From Actinomadura barringtoniae (GTDB taxonomy: Bacteria > Actinomycetota > Actinomycetes > Streptosporangiales > Streptosporangiaceae), in assembly GCF_017573505.1 (NCBI RefSeq), contig NZ_JAGEOJ010000001.1, positions 797,376 through 861,375 on the forward strand: 64,000 bases of DNA, written 5' to 3'. The notes below the pieces were generated by a model. The model was given only the letters and a program-made list of their open reading frames with translations, had not been told where the DNA came from and did not search any database. The position numbers and the translations under genes were made by a program. Below, in pieces: positions 56,810 to 64,000 of this stretch (positions within the stretch are counted from its first letter, which is position 1; each line of letters opens with the position of its first letter).

Positions 56810-57612
56810 ACCTCGGGGGCTGGGCGCTGCGGCTGGTGCCGGTGCCGGTGGTGCTCGCGGTGTGGGAGGTCTGGGCGCGGGGGAAGGAGGACGTCAACTA
56901 CCCGCCGCCGTCCACGATCGTGTCGGCGATGCGGGAGCTGTGGCTGAGCGGGCCCGCCTCGCATCTGTGGCTGACGGACGCGGCGCTGACCGACGTTCCC
57001 GGCAGCGTGCTGCGGCTGCTCACCGGGTGGGTGGTCGCGGGGCTGATCGGGATCTCGCTCGGGGTGGCGCTGGGGCGTTCGGCGAAGGCGTACGCCTATG
57101 TCCGGCCACTGGTGCACTTCGGCTACGCGATCCCGCCGATCATGCTGCTGCCGTTCTTCATCGCGCTGTTCCGCGGCGGCACGCAGATGCAGCTGGCCAC
57201 GATCGTGTTCGGGATCGTCTGGCCGATCCTGCTGAACGCGATCGACGGCGCCCGCGCGGTCGACCCGCTGCACCTGGACACCGCAGCGGTCTTCCGGCTG
57301 TCGCGCCGGCAGCGACTGGTGCGCGTCCTCCTGCCCGCCGCCTCCCCCAAGATCTTCGCCGGGCTGCGGCTCAGCCTGTCGCTGGCGCTGATCCTGATGG
57401 TGATCTCGGAGATGAACGGCAGCACCGAGGGCATCGGCTACGAGCTGCTGGACCAGCAGCGCAACTTCAACGCCCCCGGGGTGTGGGGCGGCATCGTCCT
57501 GCTCGGAGTCCTCGGCCTGCTTCTTAATGCCTTGTTCTCGGTCGCCGAACGTCGTCTACTGGCCTGGCACCGAGCCGCCACGTCCGGCTCAGGTGCCGGC
57601 CGAATCAACTGA
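56806..57612 (+). CDS. SsuC/TauC-like ABC permease 2
   Basis: 268 aa from GTG 56806, overlapping the first permease stop (GTGA). Five or six membrane segments; the coupling block reads AVDPLHLDTAAVFRLSRRQRLVRVLLPAASPKIFAGLRLSLSLALILMVISEM in pieces. No ATPase gene follows: the next gene is a methyltransferase. The ATP-binding subunit must be supplied from elsewhere. Confidence 0.92.
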   Translation: MNLGGWALRLVPVPVVLAVWEVWARGKEDVNYPPPSTIVSAMRELWLSGPASHLWLTDAALTDVPGSVLRLLTGWVVAGLIGISLGVALGRSAKAYAYVRPLVHFGYAIPPIMLLPFFIALFRGGTQMQLATIVFGIVWPILLNAIDGARAVDPLHLDTAAVFRLSRRQRLVRVLLPAASPKIFAGLRLSLSLALILMVISEMNGSTEGIGYELLDQQRNFNAPGVWGGIVLLGVLGLLLNALFSVAERRLLAWHRAATSGSGAGRIN

Positions 57613-57638
57613 CCCCGCCCGACCCCGGAAAGGGAAAG

Positions 57639-58664
57639 ATGACCGACGCCGACTCCGCCTACCTCACTGATCCCGCCAATCTCATCGTGGACGTCATCGG
57701 GGGCCTCTCTCGTTTCGCCGCCCTGGCCGTACTAGCCGATCTGGGCGCCGCCGACCACCTGCGCGACCGCGGGCCGCTCACCCCCACCGAACTGGCCGTA
57801 CGCTGCGGCGCCGACGCTCCCGCCCTCGGCCGCGTGCTGCGCGAGCTCGCCTCCATAGGTGTGGTCGCCTCCGCTGAGGGCGGCCGGTATGCGCTCACTC
57901 CGGCGGGCGCGACCCTGTGCACGGACGGGTCGATGCGTGCTGGCGTGCTGATGAACGCGCACCCGACGTTCCGCTACGCCATGGACCACCTGCCGGTCAC
58001 CGTGCGGCAGGGGCGTTCCGCGTTCGCCGACCACTACGGCGGCATGTACGAGAGCCTGCGCGCCGACGCCGAGCTGGCGCGCCTGTTCGACGCGTACATG
58101 TACTCGCGCGCGGTGCCACTGATCGAGGCCGCCGCGTCGCTCTATGACTACGGGGGCATCGGGACTCTGGTGGACGTGGGCGGCGGCAACGGCCACTACC
58201 TGCGCGCGATCCTGCCCCGCCATCCGGAGCTGCGGGCCGTCCTGTTCGACGTCGACCACGTCATCACGTCCGCGCGGGATGCCATCGCCGAGGCGGGCCT
58301 GGCGGAACGGTGCGAGTGCGTCGCCGGGGACTTCTTCGCGAACGTGCCGTCGGACGGGGACGCGTACCTGCTGGGAAGCGTGCTGCACAACTGGTCGGAC
58401 GAGAACTGCGTGCGGATCCTGCAGAACGTGCGCAAGGCGATGTCACCTGAAGGGCGAGTGCTCATCCTGGAGTACGTGCTGCCCGACGGGGACGACCCGC
58501 ATGTCGGCAAGGACATCGACATGCGGATGCTGGCTTTGTTCACCGACGCTCCCGAACGCAGCCGTCACGAATATGCGGAGTTGCTGGCTCAGGCGGATTT
58601 GCGGATCGAGGACGTCGTCGAGTTGTCGAACGACGGCAGCATCATCGACGCCCGCCCCCGGTGA
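57639..58664 (+). CDS. Class I SAM-dependent O-methyltransferase (acetylserotonin OMT-like)
   Basis: 341 aa. An N-terminal dimerisation/winged-helix domain (ELAVRCGADAPALGRVLRELASIGVV) precedes the methyltransferase fold, with the SAM-binding LVDVGGGNGHYLRAILPRHP and AYLLGSVLHNWSDENCVRIL. These match plant-type small-molecule O-methyltransferases, widely used in secondary metabolism. A GGAAAGGGAAAG ribosome region precedes ATG 57639. Substrate unknown. Confidence 0.92.
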   Translation: MTDADSAYLTDPANLIVDVIGGLSRFAALAVLADLGAADHLRDRGPLTPTELAVRCGADAPALGRVLRELASIGVVASAEGGRYALTPAGATLCTDGSMRAGVLMNAHPTFRYAMDHLPVTVRQGRSAFADHYGGMYESLRADAELARLFDAYMYSRAVPLIEAAASLYDYGGIGTLVDVGGGNGHYLRAILPRHPELRAVLFDVDHVITSARDAIAEAGLAERCECVAGDFFANVPSDGDAYLLGSVLHNWSDENCVRILQNVRKAMSPEGRVLILEYVLPDGDDPHVGKDIDMRMLALFTDAPERSRHEYAELLAQADLRIEDVVELSNDGSIIDARPR

Positions 58665-58815
58665 CACAGGGAACTGCCGGCGACCGGCGAGTGCTTTTCC
58701 ATAAATTCTCTTAACACTGCGAACTCGCGTCACGGTAGCGGCATCGGACTTCATGTACGACGAGCAAGGAGCCGGCGGCCAATGTGGTCCCGGCCGACCT
58801 TCAAAGGAGATGTGC

Positions 58816-59064
58816 ATGAAGTCCTGGCGCTCCCTCGCCGCCGCCGGCCTGATCGCCGGTGCCGCCATGGCCACGGTCTCGCTGACCACGGGCACCGCGC
58901 ACGCCGACCCCGGAACGTGGACGGTGGCCGCGGGCGGCTATCCGAATCTGTTCGCCTGCCAGGTGGACGGGGTCGACTACGTCGCCCATCCGGAGAACAA
59001 CGGTGGCTACACCCAATTCGCGTGCGCCCCGGACAACGGACACTGGACCATGTGGGTGAAGTAA
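58816..59064 (+). CDS. Small secreted protein, unknown function
   Basis: 82 aa from ATG 58816, with AAAGGAG seven bases upstream. The signal peptide (SLAAAGLIAGAAMATVSLTTG) is probably cut after AHA, leaving about 50 aa: DPGTWTVAAGGYPNLFACQVDG, then YVAHPENNGGYTQFACAP, with two Cys likely to form a disulfide. No family recognised. A long hairpin follows. Strong signal and ribosome site support a real gene. Confidence 0.8.
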   Translation: MKSWRSLAAAGLIAGAAMATVSLTTGTAHADPGTWTVAAGGYPNLFACQVDGVDYVAHPENNGGYTQFACAPDNGHWTMWVK

Positions 59065-59076
59065 CCCAGTCGTCCT

Positions 59077-59120
59077 GAGAATTCTCCGTTCCGAGACCAT
59101 GGCTCGGGCGGAGAATTCTC
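59077..59120. terminator. Long composite hairpin terminator
   Basis: GAGAATTCTCCG (59077-59088) and CGGAGAATTCTC (59109-59120) enclose an inner CCGAG/CTCGG stem. It separates the secreted-protein gene from a convergent hydrolase gene. Confidence 0.8.
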
Positions 59121-59146
59121 TGTTGCCAATAGGGCCGATATGGCCA

Positions 59147-59917
59147 CTATGAAACGCGAGACCAGTCGAGGAATTTCTCGACCATCGGAAGGACGAAGTC
59201 GGGGCGATTGACGATCTGGACGTGCTTGGTGTCCGGGAGCACCGCGAGCTGCGAGCCGGAGATGAGCTCCTGCATCCGGACCGCGTGTCCGGGCTTGGTG
59301 AAGTCCTGGTCACCGATCATGATCAGGGCCGGCGACCCGAGGCCGGAGAGCTCCTCGTCCGACCAGCCCTGCCAGGTCTTGTTCACAAGAACGCTGAGCC
59401 TGCCCAGGAACGTCTCGAAGTGACCGGGGTCGGGAGCGACCTCGACATAGGCATCGCGCATCTCCGCGAAATCGGCCTTGGTCGGCATCCGCGTGGAGCC
59501 GGGATCGTTCGCGCGGATCTCCTCGTGAACGCCGTCCGGCCGGTAGTTCGCGGACAGCAAGACCAGGCGCCCCGTGCGGCGGGGATGGCGCAGCCCGAAC
59601 TGCAGGGCGGTCAGACCGCCCAGACTGAAGCCCAGGATGTCCGCGCGCTCGATGCCGAGGTGATCGAGGACCCCGAGGACGTCGTCGGCGAACGCCTCGA
59701 TGCTCATCTCCCGGTCGGTGTCGGCCGTGCGCCCATGTCCCTGGAGCTCGATCGCGACGACCTGGCGGTGCTCGGCGAGCGCGGGCAGGACCCGGCCGAA
59801 GGACAGCTCGATCGTGTGCGCGCCGCCGTGCAGGAGCACCAGCGGCCGCTCACCGCCCTCACCATGGACCTCGTAGTAGATCTTCAAGCCGTTCACATGC
59901 GCGAAGCCGCTGCTCAT
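59147..59917 (-). CDS. Alpha/beta-hydrolase
   Basis: 256 aa cytoplasmic hydrolase. Oxyanion region LVLLHGGAHT, nucleophile GFSLGG, acid in MIGDQDFTKPGH and a late His in VLPDTKHVQIVNRP. The N-terminal HVNGLKIYYEVHGEG is typical of esterase/haloperoxidase-like members. It stops 26 bp from the hairpin that follows the convergent gene. Substrate unknown. Confidence 0.9.
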   Translation of the reverse strand: MSSGFAHVNGLKIYYEVHGEGGERPLVLLHGGAHTIELSFGRVLPALAEHRQVVAIELQGHGRTADTDREMSIEAFADDVLGVLDHLGIERADILGFSLGGLTALQFGLRHPRRTGRLVLLSANYRPDGVHEEIRANDPGSTRMPTKADFAEMRDAYVEVAPDPGHFETFLGRLSVLVNKTWQGWSDEELSGLGSPALIMIGDQDFTKPGHAVRMQELISGSQLAVLPDTKHVQIVNRPDFVLPMVEKFLDWSRVS

Positions 59918-59969
59918 TGCATCTCCTTGGTCATCGTTCGAGGAGGTAGACCCGCGTAGGCGGCGAGAC

Positions 59970-61214
59970 TCATCGCAGCGCCGCGGACTTGCCCTCCAGG
60001 TAGCGCTGCTCGGGAAGGCTCGTGGTGTAGCGGGCGGCCGTGCGGTAACTGTCGCGGGCCTCGTCCGGGCGGTCCGCCATCTCCAGCAGGTGGGCCCGTA
60101 CGGCGTGCAGCCGGTGGTGCTCGGCCATCCGCTCGTCGGTCTCCAGCCCGTCGAGGATCTTCAGGCCCTCGTCCGGGCCGTGGACCATGGCGACGGCGAC
60201 GACGCGGTTCAGGGTGACCATCGGGCCTGGCGCGGCCTGCTCCAGCAGCCCGTACAGGGCGAGGATCTGCGGCCAGTCGGTGTCCTCGACGCGCGGCGCC
60301 TCGTCGTGCACGGCCGCGATCGCCGCCTGGAGCTGGTACGGGCCGAGCCCGCTCGTGCTCTCCAGCGTCCTGGTGATGATCTCGACGCCCTCGGCGATCA
60401 GGGCGCGGTCCCAGCGTTCGCGATCCTGCTCGGCCAGCGGTACCAACGACCCGTCAGGCCCGGTGCGGGCGTTCCGGCGCGCCTCGGTCAGCAGCATGAG
60501 CGCGAGGAGACCGGCCACCTCGCTGTCGCCGGGGAGCCGTTCCCGCAGCATGCGCGCGAGGCGTACAGCCTCCGCGGTGAGGTCGCGGCGCTGGAGGTCG
60601 GCGCCCGCCATCGCGGTGTAGCCCTCGTTGAACATCAGGTAGAGAACGTGCAGAACCGTCCGCAACCGCTCCTCGCGTTCACTCGCGGGCGGCAGCTCGA
60701 ACGTCGCGCCCGCCTTGCGCACGGTCTGCTTGGCGCGGCTGATCCGCTGCGCCATCGTCGCCTCGGGAACGAAGAAGGCGTGCGCGATCTCGGCCGTGCC
60801 GAGCCCGCCGAGCGCGCGGAGGGTGAGGGCGATCTGCGACGGCGGCGACAGGGCCGGATGGCAGCACAGGAACAGCAGGGTCAGGCTGTCGTCCTCGTCC
60901 CCGGCGGTGTCCTCGTCGGCGGCCGGGGCGTGCAGGTCGGGGGTCGCCAGCGCGTCGTCGTCCTCGCGCCGGCGGCGGGCGGCGTCGCTGCGCACCCAGT
61001 CGGTGAAGCGGCGCGTGGCGACCGTGACCAGCCAGCCGTACGGGTTGTCCGGCGTGCCCTGCTCGGGCCACTGGGTCGCGGCGGCGAGCAGCGCCTCCTG
61101 GACGGCGTCCTCGCAGGCGTCGAACCGCCCGTACCGCCGCATGAGCGCACCGATGACCTGCGGCGTCAGCCGGCGCAGCAGATCGCCCAGCGGCTCATCC
61201 GGCCCTTGGGTCAC
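59970..61214 (-). CDS. ECF RNA polymerase sigma factor with C-terminal TPR-like extension (ECF42-type)
   Basis: 414 aa from GTG 61214, overlapping the YCII gene stop (GTGA). Region 2 is LMRRYGRFDACEDAVQEALLAAATQWPEQGTPDNPYGWLVTVATRRFTDWVR in segments; region 4 is LTLRALGGLGTAEIAHAFFVPEATMAQRISRAKQTVRKAG. The C-terminal 230 residues are helical, TPR-like (LYLMFNEGYTA ... LLALMLLTEARRNAR ... AVRAHLLEMADRPDEARDSY). This layout, next to a YCII/DGPF protein and without an anti-sigma factor, defines the ECF42 group, where the C-terminal extension controls activity. Confidence 0.93.
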   Translation of the reverse strand: MTQGPDEPLGDLLRRLTPQVIGALMRRYGRFDACEDAVQEALLAAATQWPEQGTPDNPYGWLVTVATRRFTDWVRSDAARRRREDDDALATPDLHAPAADEDTAGDEDDSLTLLFLCCHPALSPPSQIALTLRALGGLGTAEIAHAFFVPEATMAQRISRAKQTVRKAGATFELPPASEREERLRTVLHVLYLMFNEGYTAMAGADLQRRDLTAEAVRLARMLRERLPGDSEVAGLLALMLLTEARRNARTGPDGSLVPLAEQDRERWDRALIAEGVEIITRTLESTSGLGPYQLQAAIAAVHDEAPRVEDTDWPQILALYGLLEQAAPGPMVTLNRVVAVAMVHGPDEGLKILDGLETDERMAEHHRLHAVRAHLLEMADRPDEARDSYRTAARYTTSLPEQRYLEGKSAALR

Positions 61215-61573
61215 ATTCTGTCCCAGGCGTCGTGCTTGATCGGCCAGACCTCCACCGCGCGGAACGAGGCGAACGGGATCTCGGCGGCGATCTCCAGGGC
61301 GCGTTCCTCGGTGGGCACGTCGAGCATGTACCAGCTGGCCAGGTACTCCTTGGACTCCAGGTAGGGCCCGTCGGTGACGGCCGGGACGCCCTCGCGGACC
61401 CGGACGGTCTTGGCCTGGTCGGCGTCGGCGGTCCCGTAGGCGCCGAGCAGCTCGCCGGACTCCTTGTAGCGCTTGTTGAAGGCGTCCTGCGCGCCGATGT
61501 GCTCGCGGAAGTCGTCCGGCGAGAACGAGTCCCACAGCTCCTTGTTGCCGTAGATGATCACCATGTACTTCAC
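61211..61573 (-). CDS. YCII-related (DGPF-domain) protein
   Basis: 120 aa. MKYMVIIYGNKELWDSF start and the DGPYLESKEYLASWYMLDVPTEERALEIA block with the DGP motif are typical of YCII-like proteins paired with ECF42 sigma factors. It is the first gene of the pair and overlaps the sigma gene. Its catalytic role is not established. Confidence 0.92.
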   Translation of the reverse strand: MKYMVIIYGNKELWDSFSPDDFREHIGAQDAFNKRYKESGELLGAYGTADADQAKTVRVREGVPAVTDGPYLESKEYLASWYMLDVPTEERALEIAAEIPFASFRAVEVWPIKHDAWDRM

Positions 61574-61611
61574 GATCGCGACCTTCCCCTGTTCTACGTC
61601 TCCCAGAGACT

Positions 61612-62247
61612 ATGGCCTTCATGAACGACAAAAAGTCCTACTTCATGGTCGCCGACAGTGCCGTTGAGCTGCTCGCGGACCCCGCCGTAGCCGCCGCGTG
61701 GCACGAGCCCAGCGCCCTGGAGGGCTTCACGGTGGGCGGCCTGGCCGAGCACCTGGCCTCCCAGATCTTCAACGTGCGCCGCGTGCTGGACGCCCCCCTG
61801 CCGCCCGAGCCGCCGATCGGGCTCCTCGACCACTACGAGCGGGTCGCCTGGACCACCTCCGGCCTCGATCACGAGGCGAACGTGATCATCCGGAAGACCG
61901 GCGAGGACGCTGCGGCGGAGGGTCCCGCCGCGATGGTCAACCGGGCCCGCGCCGCGCTGGGCGACCTGCGCGAGACGATGCCCGAGGACCGGCCGGTGTT
62001 CCTGCCGTGGGTGCGGTGGTCTCTGAGCCTGAACGACCTGCTCATCACTCGTCTGATGGAGCTGGCCGTTCACTCCGACGATCTCGCGGTGAGCGTCGGC
62101 CTGCCCACGCCCGTACTGCCGGACGAGGCCACGGACGTCGTGGCGGTGCTGCTGACCCGGCTGGCCGTCCGCAAGCACGGCCTCACCCCGGTGCTGCGCG
62201 CCCTCAGCCGTGCCGAACGAGCCCCCGAGACGATCGCCGCCTTCTGA
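61612..62247 (+). CDS. Mycothiol-dependent maleylpyruvate isomerase-like (DinB-fold) protein
   Basis: 211 aa from ATG 61612 or 208 aa from ATG 61621 (MNDKKSYF). DinB-type layout: FTVGGLAEHLASQIFNVRRVLD supplies the first metal His and LITRLMELAVHSDDLAVSVG the second. It differs from the MDMPI-like gene at 2517. Substrate unknown. The divergent YCII/ECF pair starts 38 bp away. Confidence 0.85.
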   Translation: MAFMNDKKSYFMVADSAVELLADPAVAAAWHEPSALEGFTVGGLAEHLASQIFNVRRVLDAPLPPEPPIGLLDHYERVAWTTSGLDHEANVIIRKTGEDAAAEGPAAMVNRARAALGDLRETMPEDRPVFLPWVRWSLSLNDLLITRLMELAVHSDDLAVSVGLPTPVLPDEATDVVAVLLTRLAVRKHGLTPVLRALSRAERAPETIAAF

Positions 62248-62298
62248 TCCTTTCTGTAGAGGACGGCTCCTGGCCTACACGCAGGCCAGTCTGGAGGC

Positions 62299-62727
62299 AT
62301 GACTTCCACAACGCTGCACACCTACTTCAGCTACACCGACGCTCCAGCCGCCCTGCGCTGGCTGGAGCGCGCCTTCGGCTTCGAGACGACGATCGAGGCG
62401 GCCGACGACAAGGGCGGCATCATGCACGCCGAGCTCCGGCGCGGCGACATCGCGATCATCGTCTTCAGCGACGACGCGGGGCGCGACCGCATCGAGGTCA
62501 AGGGCGAGACGGTCGGCCACGGCACCTACGTCGGCGTCGCGTCGGAGGGCGAGGTGGACGCGGTCTTCGCCGACGCGGTCAAGGAGGGCGCGACACCGAT
62601 CTGGAAGCCCGAGGCCACCAAGTGGGGCAACTACCGGTGCCGCGTCCTGGACCTTGAGGGCTACGAGTGGACCTTCGGCATCTACCGTCCCGGCCTAACC
62701 GGTGAGGAAGTCCAGGACCAGGGGTGA
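62299..62727 (+). CDS. VOC-family (glyoxalase/bleomycin-resistance fold) protein
   Basis: 142 aa. LHTYFSYTDAPAALRWLERAFGFETTIE is the first beta-alpha-beta module and the second ends CRVLDLEGYEWTFGIYRPG with the usual metal-ligand Glu. Members act as metalloenzymes or resistance proteins. Its 3' end overlaps the convergent hydrolase gene by 33 bp. Confidence 0.88.
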   Translation: MTSTTLHTYFSYTDAPAALRWLERAFGFETTIEAADDKGGIMHAELRRGDIAIIVFSDDAGRDRIEVKGETVGHGTYVGVASEGEVDAVFADAVKEGATPIWKPEATKWGNYRCRVLDLEGYEWTFGIYRPGLTGEEVQDQG

Positions 62728-63471
62728 GGCCTGCTCGCGGAACTCCTCGAAGTAGGCGTGCCGCGCGCCCTGGATGAGATGCATCTTCGCGCCGGGGATG
62801 CGATCGGTGAGCAGGGACGCGTTGGCGGCGGGGTTGAAGATGTCGTCGGTCCCATGGACGACCAGGGTCGGCGCCGTGATGTTCGGGAGGACCTCCCAGG
62901 CGTCGTGGCCCGCGCTCGCCGCGAAGTGACGGCGGCGCGCGTAGGGCGGCATGGTCGGGTCGCCGATGACGTTGTACGGGTCTGGGTGGGTCGCGAGCCA
63001 CCCAGGCGTGTACATCAGCTCAAGGAGCGCTCGCTCAGCCCTGGACCTGTCGGCCTGGGCGAGCGACTTGCGCACGTCGTGGCCACGTTCGACACCGTGC
63101 TCGCCGCCCGGCGAGGTGCAGCCGAGGACGAGCGATCCGACCCGTTCAGGATGATCCACCGCCAGCCACTGCGCGACCCGGCCGCCCATCGAGGTGCCGT
63201 AGACGTGGACTCGGTCCATGCGGAGGCCGTCCAGGATGGCGATCACATCGTCGGCGAAGCCTCGCGTCGTGTACGGCTGGTCGGGTTTGTCGCTATCGCC
63301 GGTCCCCCGGTAGTCGAACGTGATCGTGCGGAAGCGGCCCTCGAAGTCGTCGCGGACCTCGTCCCACCAGTGGTGACTGTTGGCCTGTCCGGCGATCAGA
63401 ACGAGGGGGTCGCCCTGCCCTCTGACCTGGTAGGCAATGGCTGTCCCATCCTCGGAAAACACAGTGGGCAT
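62695..63471 (-). CDS. Alpha/beta-hydrolase
   Basis: 258 aa from ATG 63471 (MPTVFSEDGTAIAYQVRGQG). Oxyanion region LVLIAGQANSHHWW, nucleophile GTSMGG, acid in VVHGTDDIF and His in GARHAYFEEF. FDYRGTGDSDKP is the typical loop after strand 4. It is convergent with, and overlaps, the VOC gene, and is divergent from the DinB gene at 63501 (29-bp gap). Confidence 0.9.
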   Translation of the reverse strand: MPTVFSEDGTAIAYQVRGQGDPLVLIAGQANSHHWWDEVRDDFEGRFRTITFDYRGTGDSDKPDQPYTTRGFADDVIAILDGLRMDRVHVYGTSMGGRVAQWLAVDHPERVGSLVLGCTSPGGEHGVERGHDVRKSLAQADRSRAERALLELMYTPGWLATHPDPYNVIGDPTMPPYARRRHFAASAGHDAWEVLPNITAPTLVVHGTDDIFNPAANASLLTDRIPGAKMHLIQGARHAYFEEFREQASPLVLDFLTG

Positions 63472-63500
63472 GCGCCGGACTCTACTGTTACGTTCCCCGG

Positions 63501-64000
63501 ATGAAACGAGTGCCGTACACCGGCGATGAGAAGGAAAGCCTCCAGGCCAGCATGGACCGGCATCGCGAGGCGGTCCTGTGGAAGGTCGAGGGGCTGGACG
63601 ACGAGGCACTGCGGCGGCCGATGACCCCGTCAGGCACGAACCTGCTCGGCCTGGTCAAGCATCTGGCGGCGGTCGAGTACTGGTGGTTCGCCGACACGTT
63701 CGGCCAGGAGCACGAGGAACTCCCGTTCGACGACGATGACGAGGACGCCGACCTGCGCGTGGACCCGGGCGAGAGCACGGCCGACGTCCTGGCGTTCTAT
63801 GAACGGGCCCGCGCCTCCTCGGACCGGGTGATCGAGAAGTTCGGCATCGAGGACCTCGGCACCAACGAGCGCGGCGAGTCGATGACGCTGCGCTGGGTGC
63901 TCATCCACATGATCGAGGAGACCGCGCGGCACGCCGGTCACATGGACATCGTGCGCGAGCTCATCGACGGCGCCTCCGGAGACCACGACCGCGTCGACGA
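63501..64000 (+). CDS. DinB family (DUF664) protein, 3' end outside window
   Basis: ATG 63501 opens a frame that remains open to the window edge (166 codons). MKRVPYTGDEKESLQASMDRHREAVLWKVEGLDDEALRRPMTPSG, read in segments, and the metal-type HLAAVEYWWFADTFG, and LIHMIEETARHAGHMDIVRELIDG with two His, match DUF664 DinB-fold proteins of actinobacteria. No clear ribosome site, possibly leaderless. The total family length of 165-175 aa suggests only a few residues are missing. Confidence 0.88.
   Translation, partial: MKRVPYTGDEKESLQASMDRHREAVLWKVEGLDDEALRRPMTPSGTNLLGLVKHLAAVEYWWFADTFGQEHEELPFDDDDEDADLRVDPGESTADVLAFYERARASSDRVIEKFGIEDLGTNERGESMTLRWVLIHMIEETARHAGHMDIVRELIDGASGDHDRVD

Overview
This 64 kb window is high-GC actinobacterial DNA. 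Most start codons are ATG or GTG, genes are packed with ATGA- or GTGA-type overlaps, and several families are typical of mycothiol- and F420-using actinomycetes: DinB/maleylpyruvate-isomerase-like proteins, LLM F420 oxidoreductases, a WS/DGAT acyltransferase, a complete mce/yrbE locus, an ECF sigma factor paired with a YCII protein, and DmdR/IdeR-type iron boxes. A sporulating actinomycete of the Streptosporangiales/Thermomonosporaceae kind (for example an Actinomadura relative) fits best, but no rRNA is present to prove it.

Layout. 1-1.9 kb: the start of a 13E12-type (DUF222) HNH gene, a non-coding region with a large imperfect inverted repeat, a 45-aa ORF and a DUF5701 gene. 2-15.1 kb: MarR regulators with visible palindromic operators, a LolA-like protein with an ABC-2 exporter, hydrolases, an MFS exporter beside a LysR regulator, and an aldo/keto reductase. 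13.85-22.4 kb: a minus-strand run headed by the most interesting locus, an encapsulin-like shell protein with an inserted cyclic-nucleotide-binding domain (family 2B), a two-domain geosmin-synthase-like terpene synthase and a polyprenyl diphosphate synthase. These three genes overlap head to tail and are followed 44 bp later by a membrane Ser/Thr kinase, then an F420-type oxidoreductase, a small Cys-rich protein and the reductase. 22.7-34.3 kb: housekeeping and metabolic genes (lpd, ddaH-like, phosphatase, FAD monooxygenase, WS/DGAT, ung).

34.3-42 kb: an acyltransferase, a solitary TnpB, an AAA ATPase, a trans-sulfuration PLP enzyme, a DUF2470 protein divergent from a cysteine-poor rpsD across overlapping iron boxes, and a TauD-type dioxygenase. 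42.1-51.8 kb: the mce operon on the minus strand (yrbEA-yrbEB-mceA-F plus an Mce-associated protein), preceded by a 13-codon leader ORF and divergent from a MarR gene. 52-64 kb: a lytic-transglycosylase-like protein, two TetR regulators, an SsuA-like ABC importer without its ATPase, an O-methyltransferase, a small secreted protein, the ECF/YCII pair and several small-molecule enzymes. The last gene runs off the window.

The best lead is the encapsulin-terpenoid operon. A polyprenyl synthase would supply the diphosphate, a terpene synthase with an intact N-terminal domain but a degenerate C-terminal domain would cyclise it, and a cNMP-sensing shell could enclose the enzyme. Other leads are an iron box on a ribosomal-protein promoter, a palindrome GATCAC-N3-GTGATC found three times, and a 140-bp dispersed intergenic repeat.
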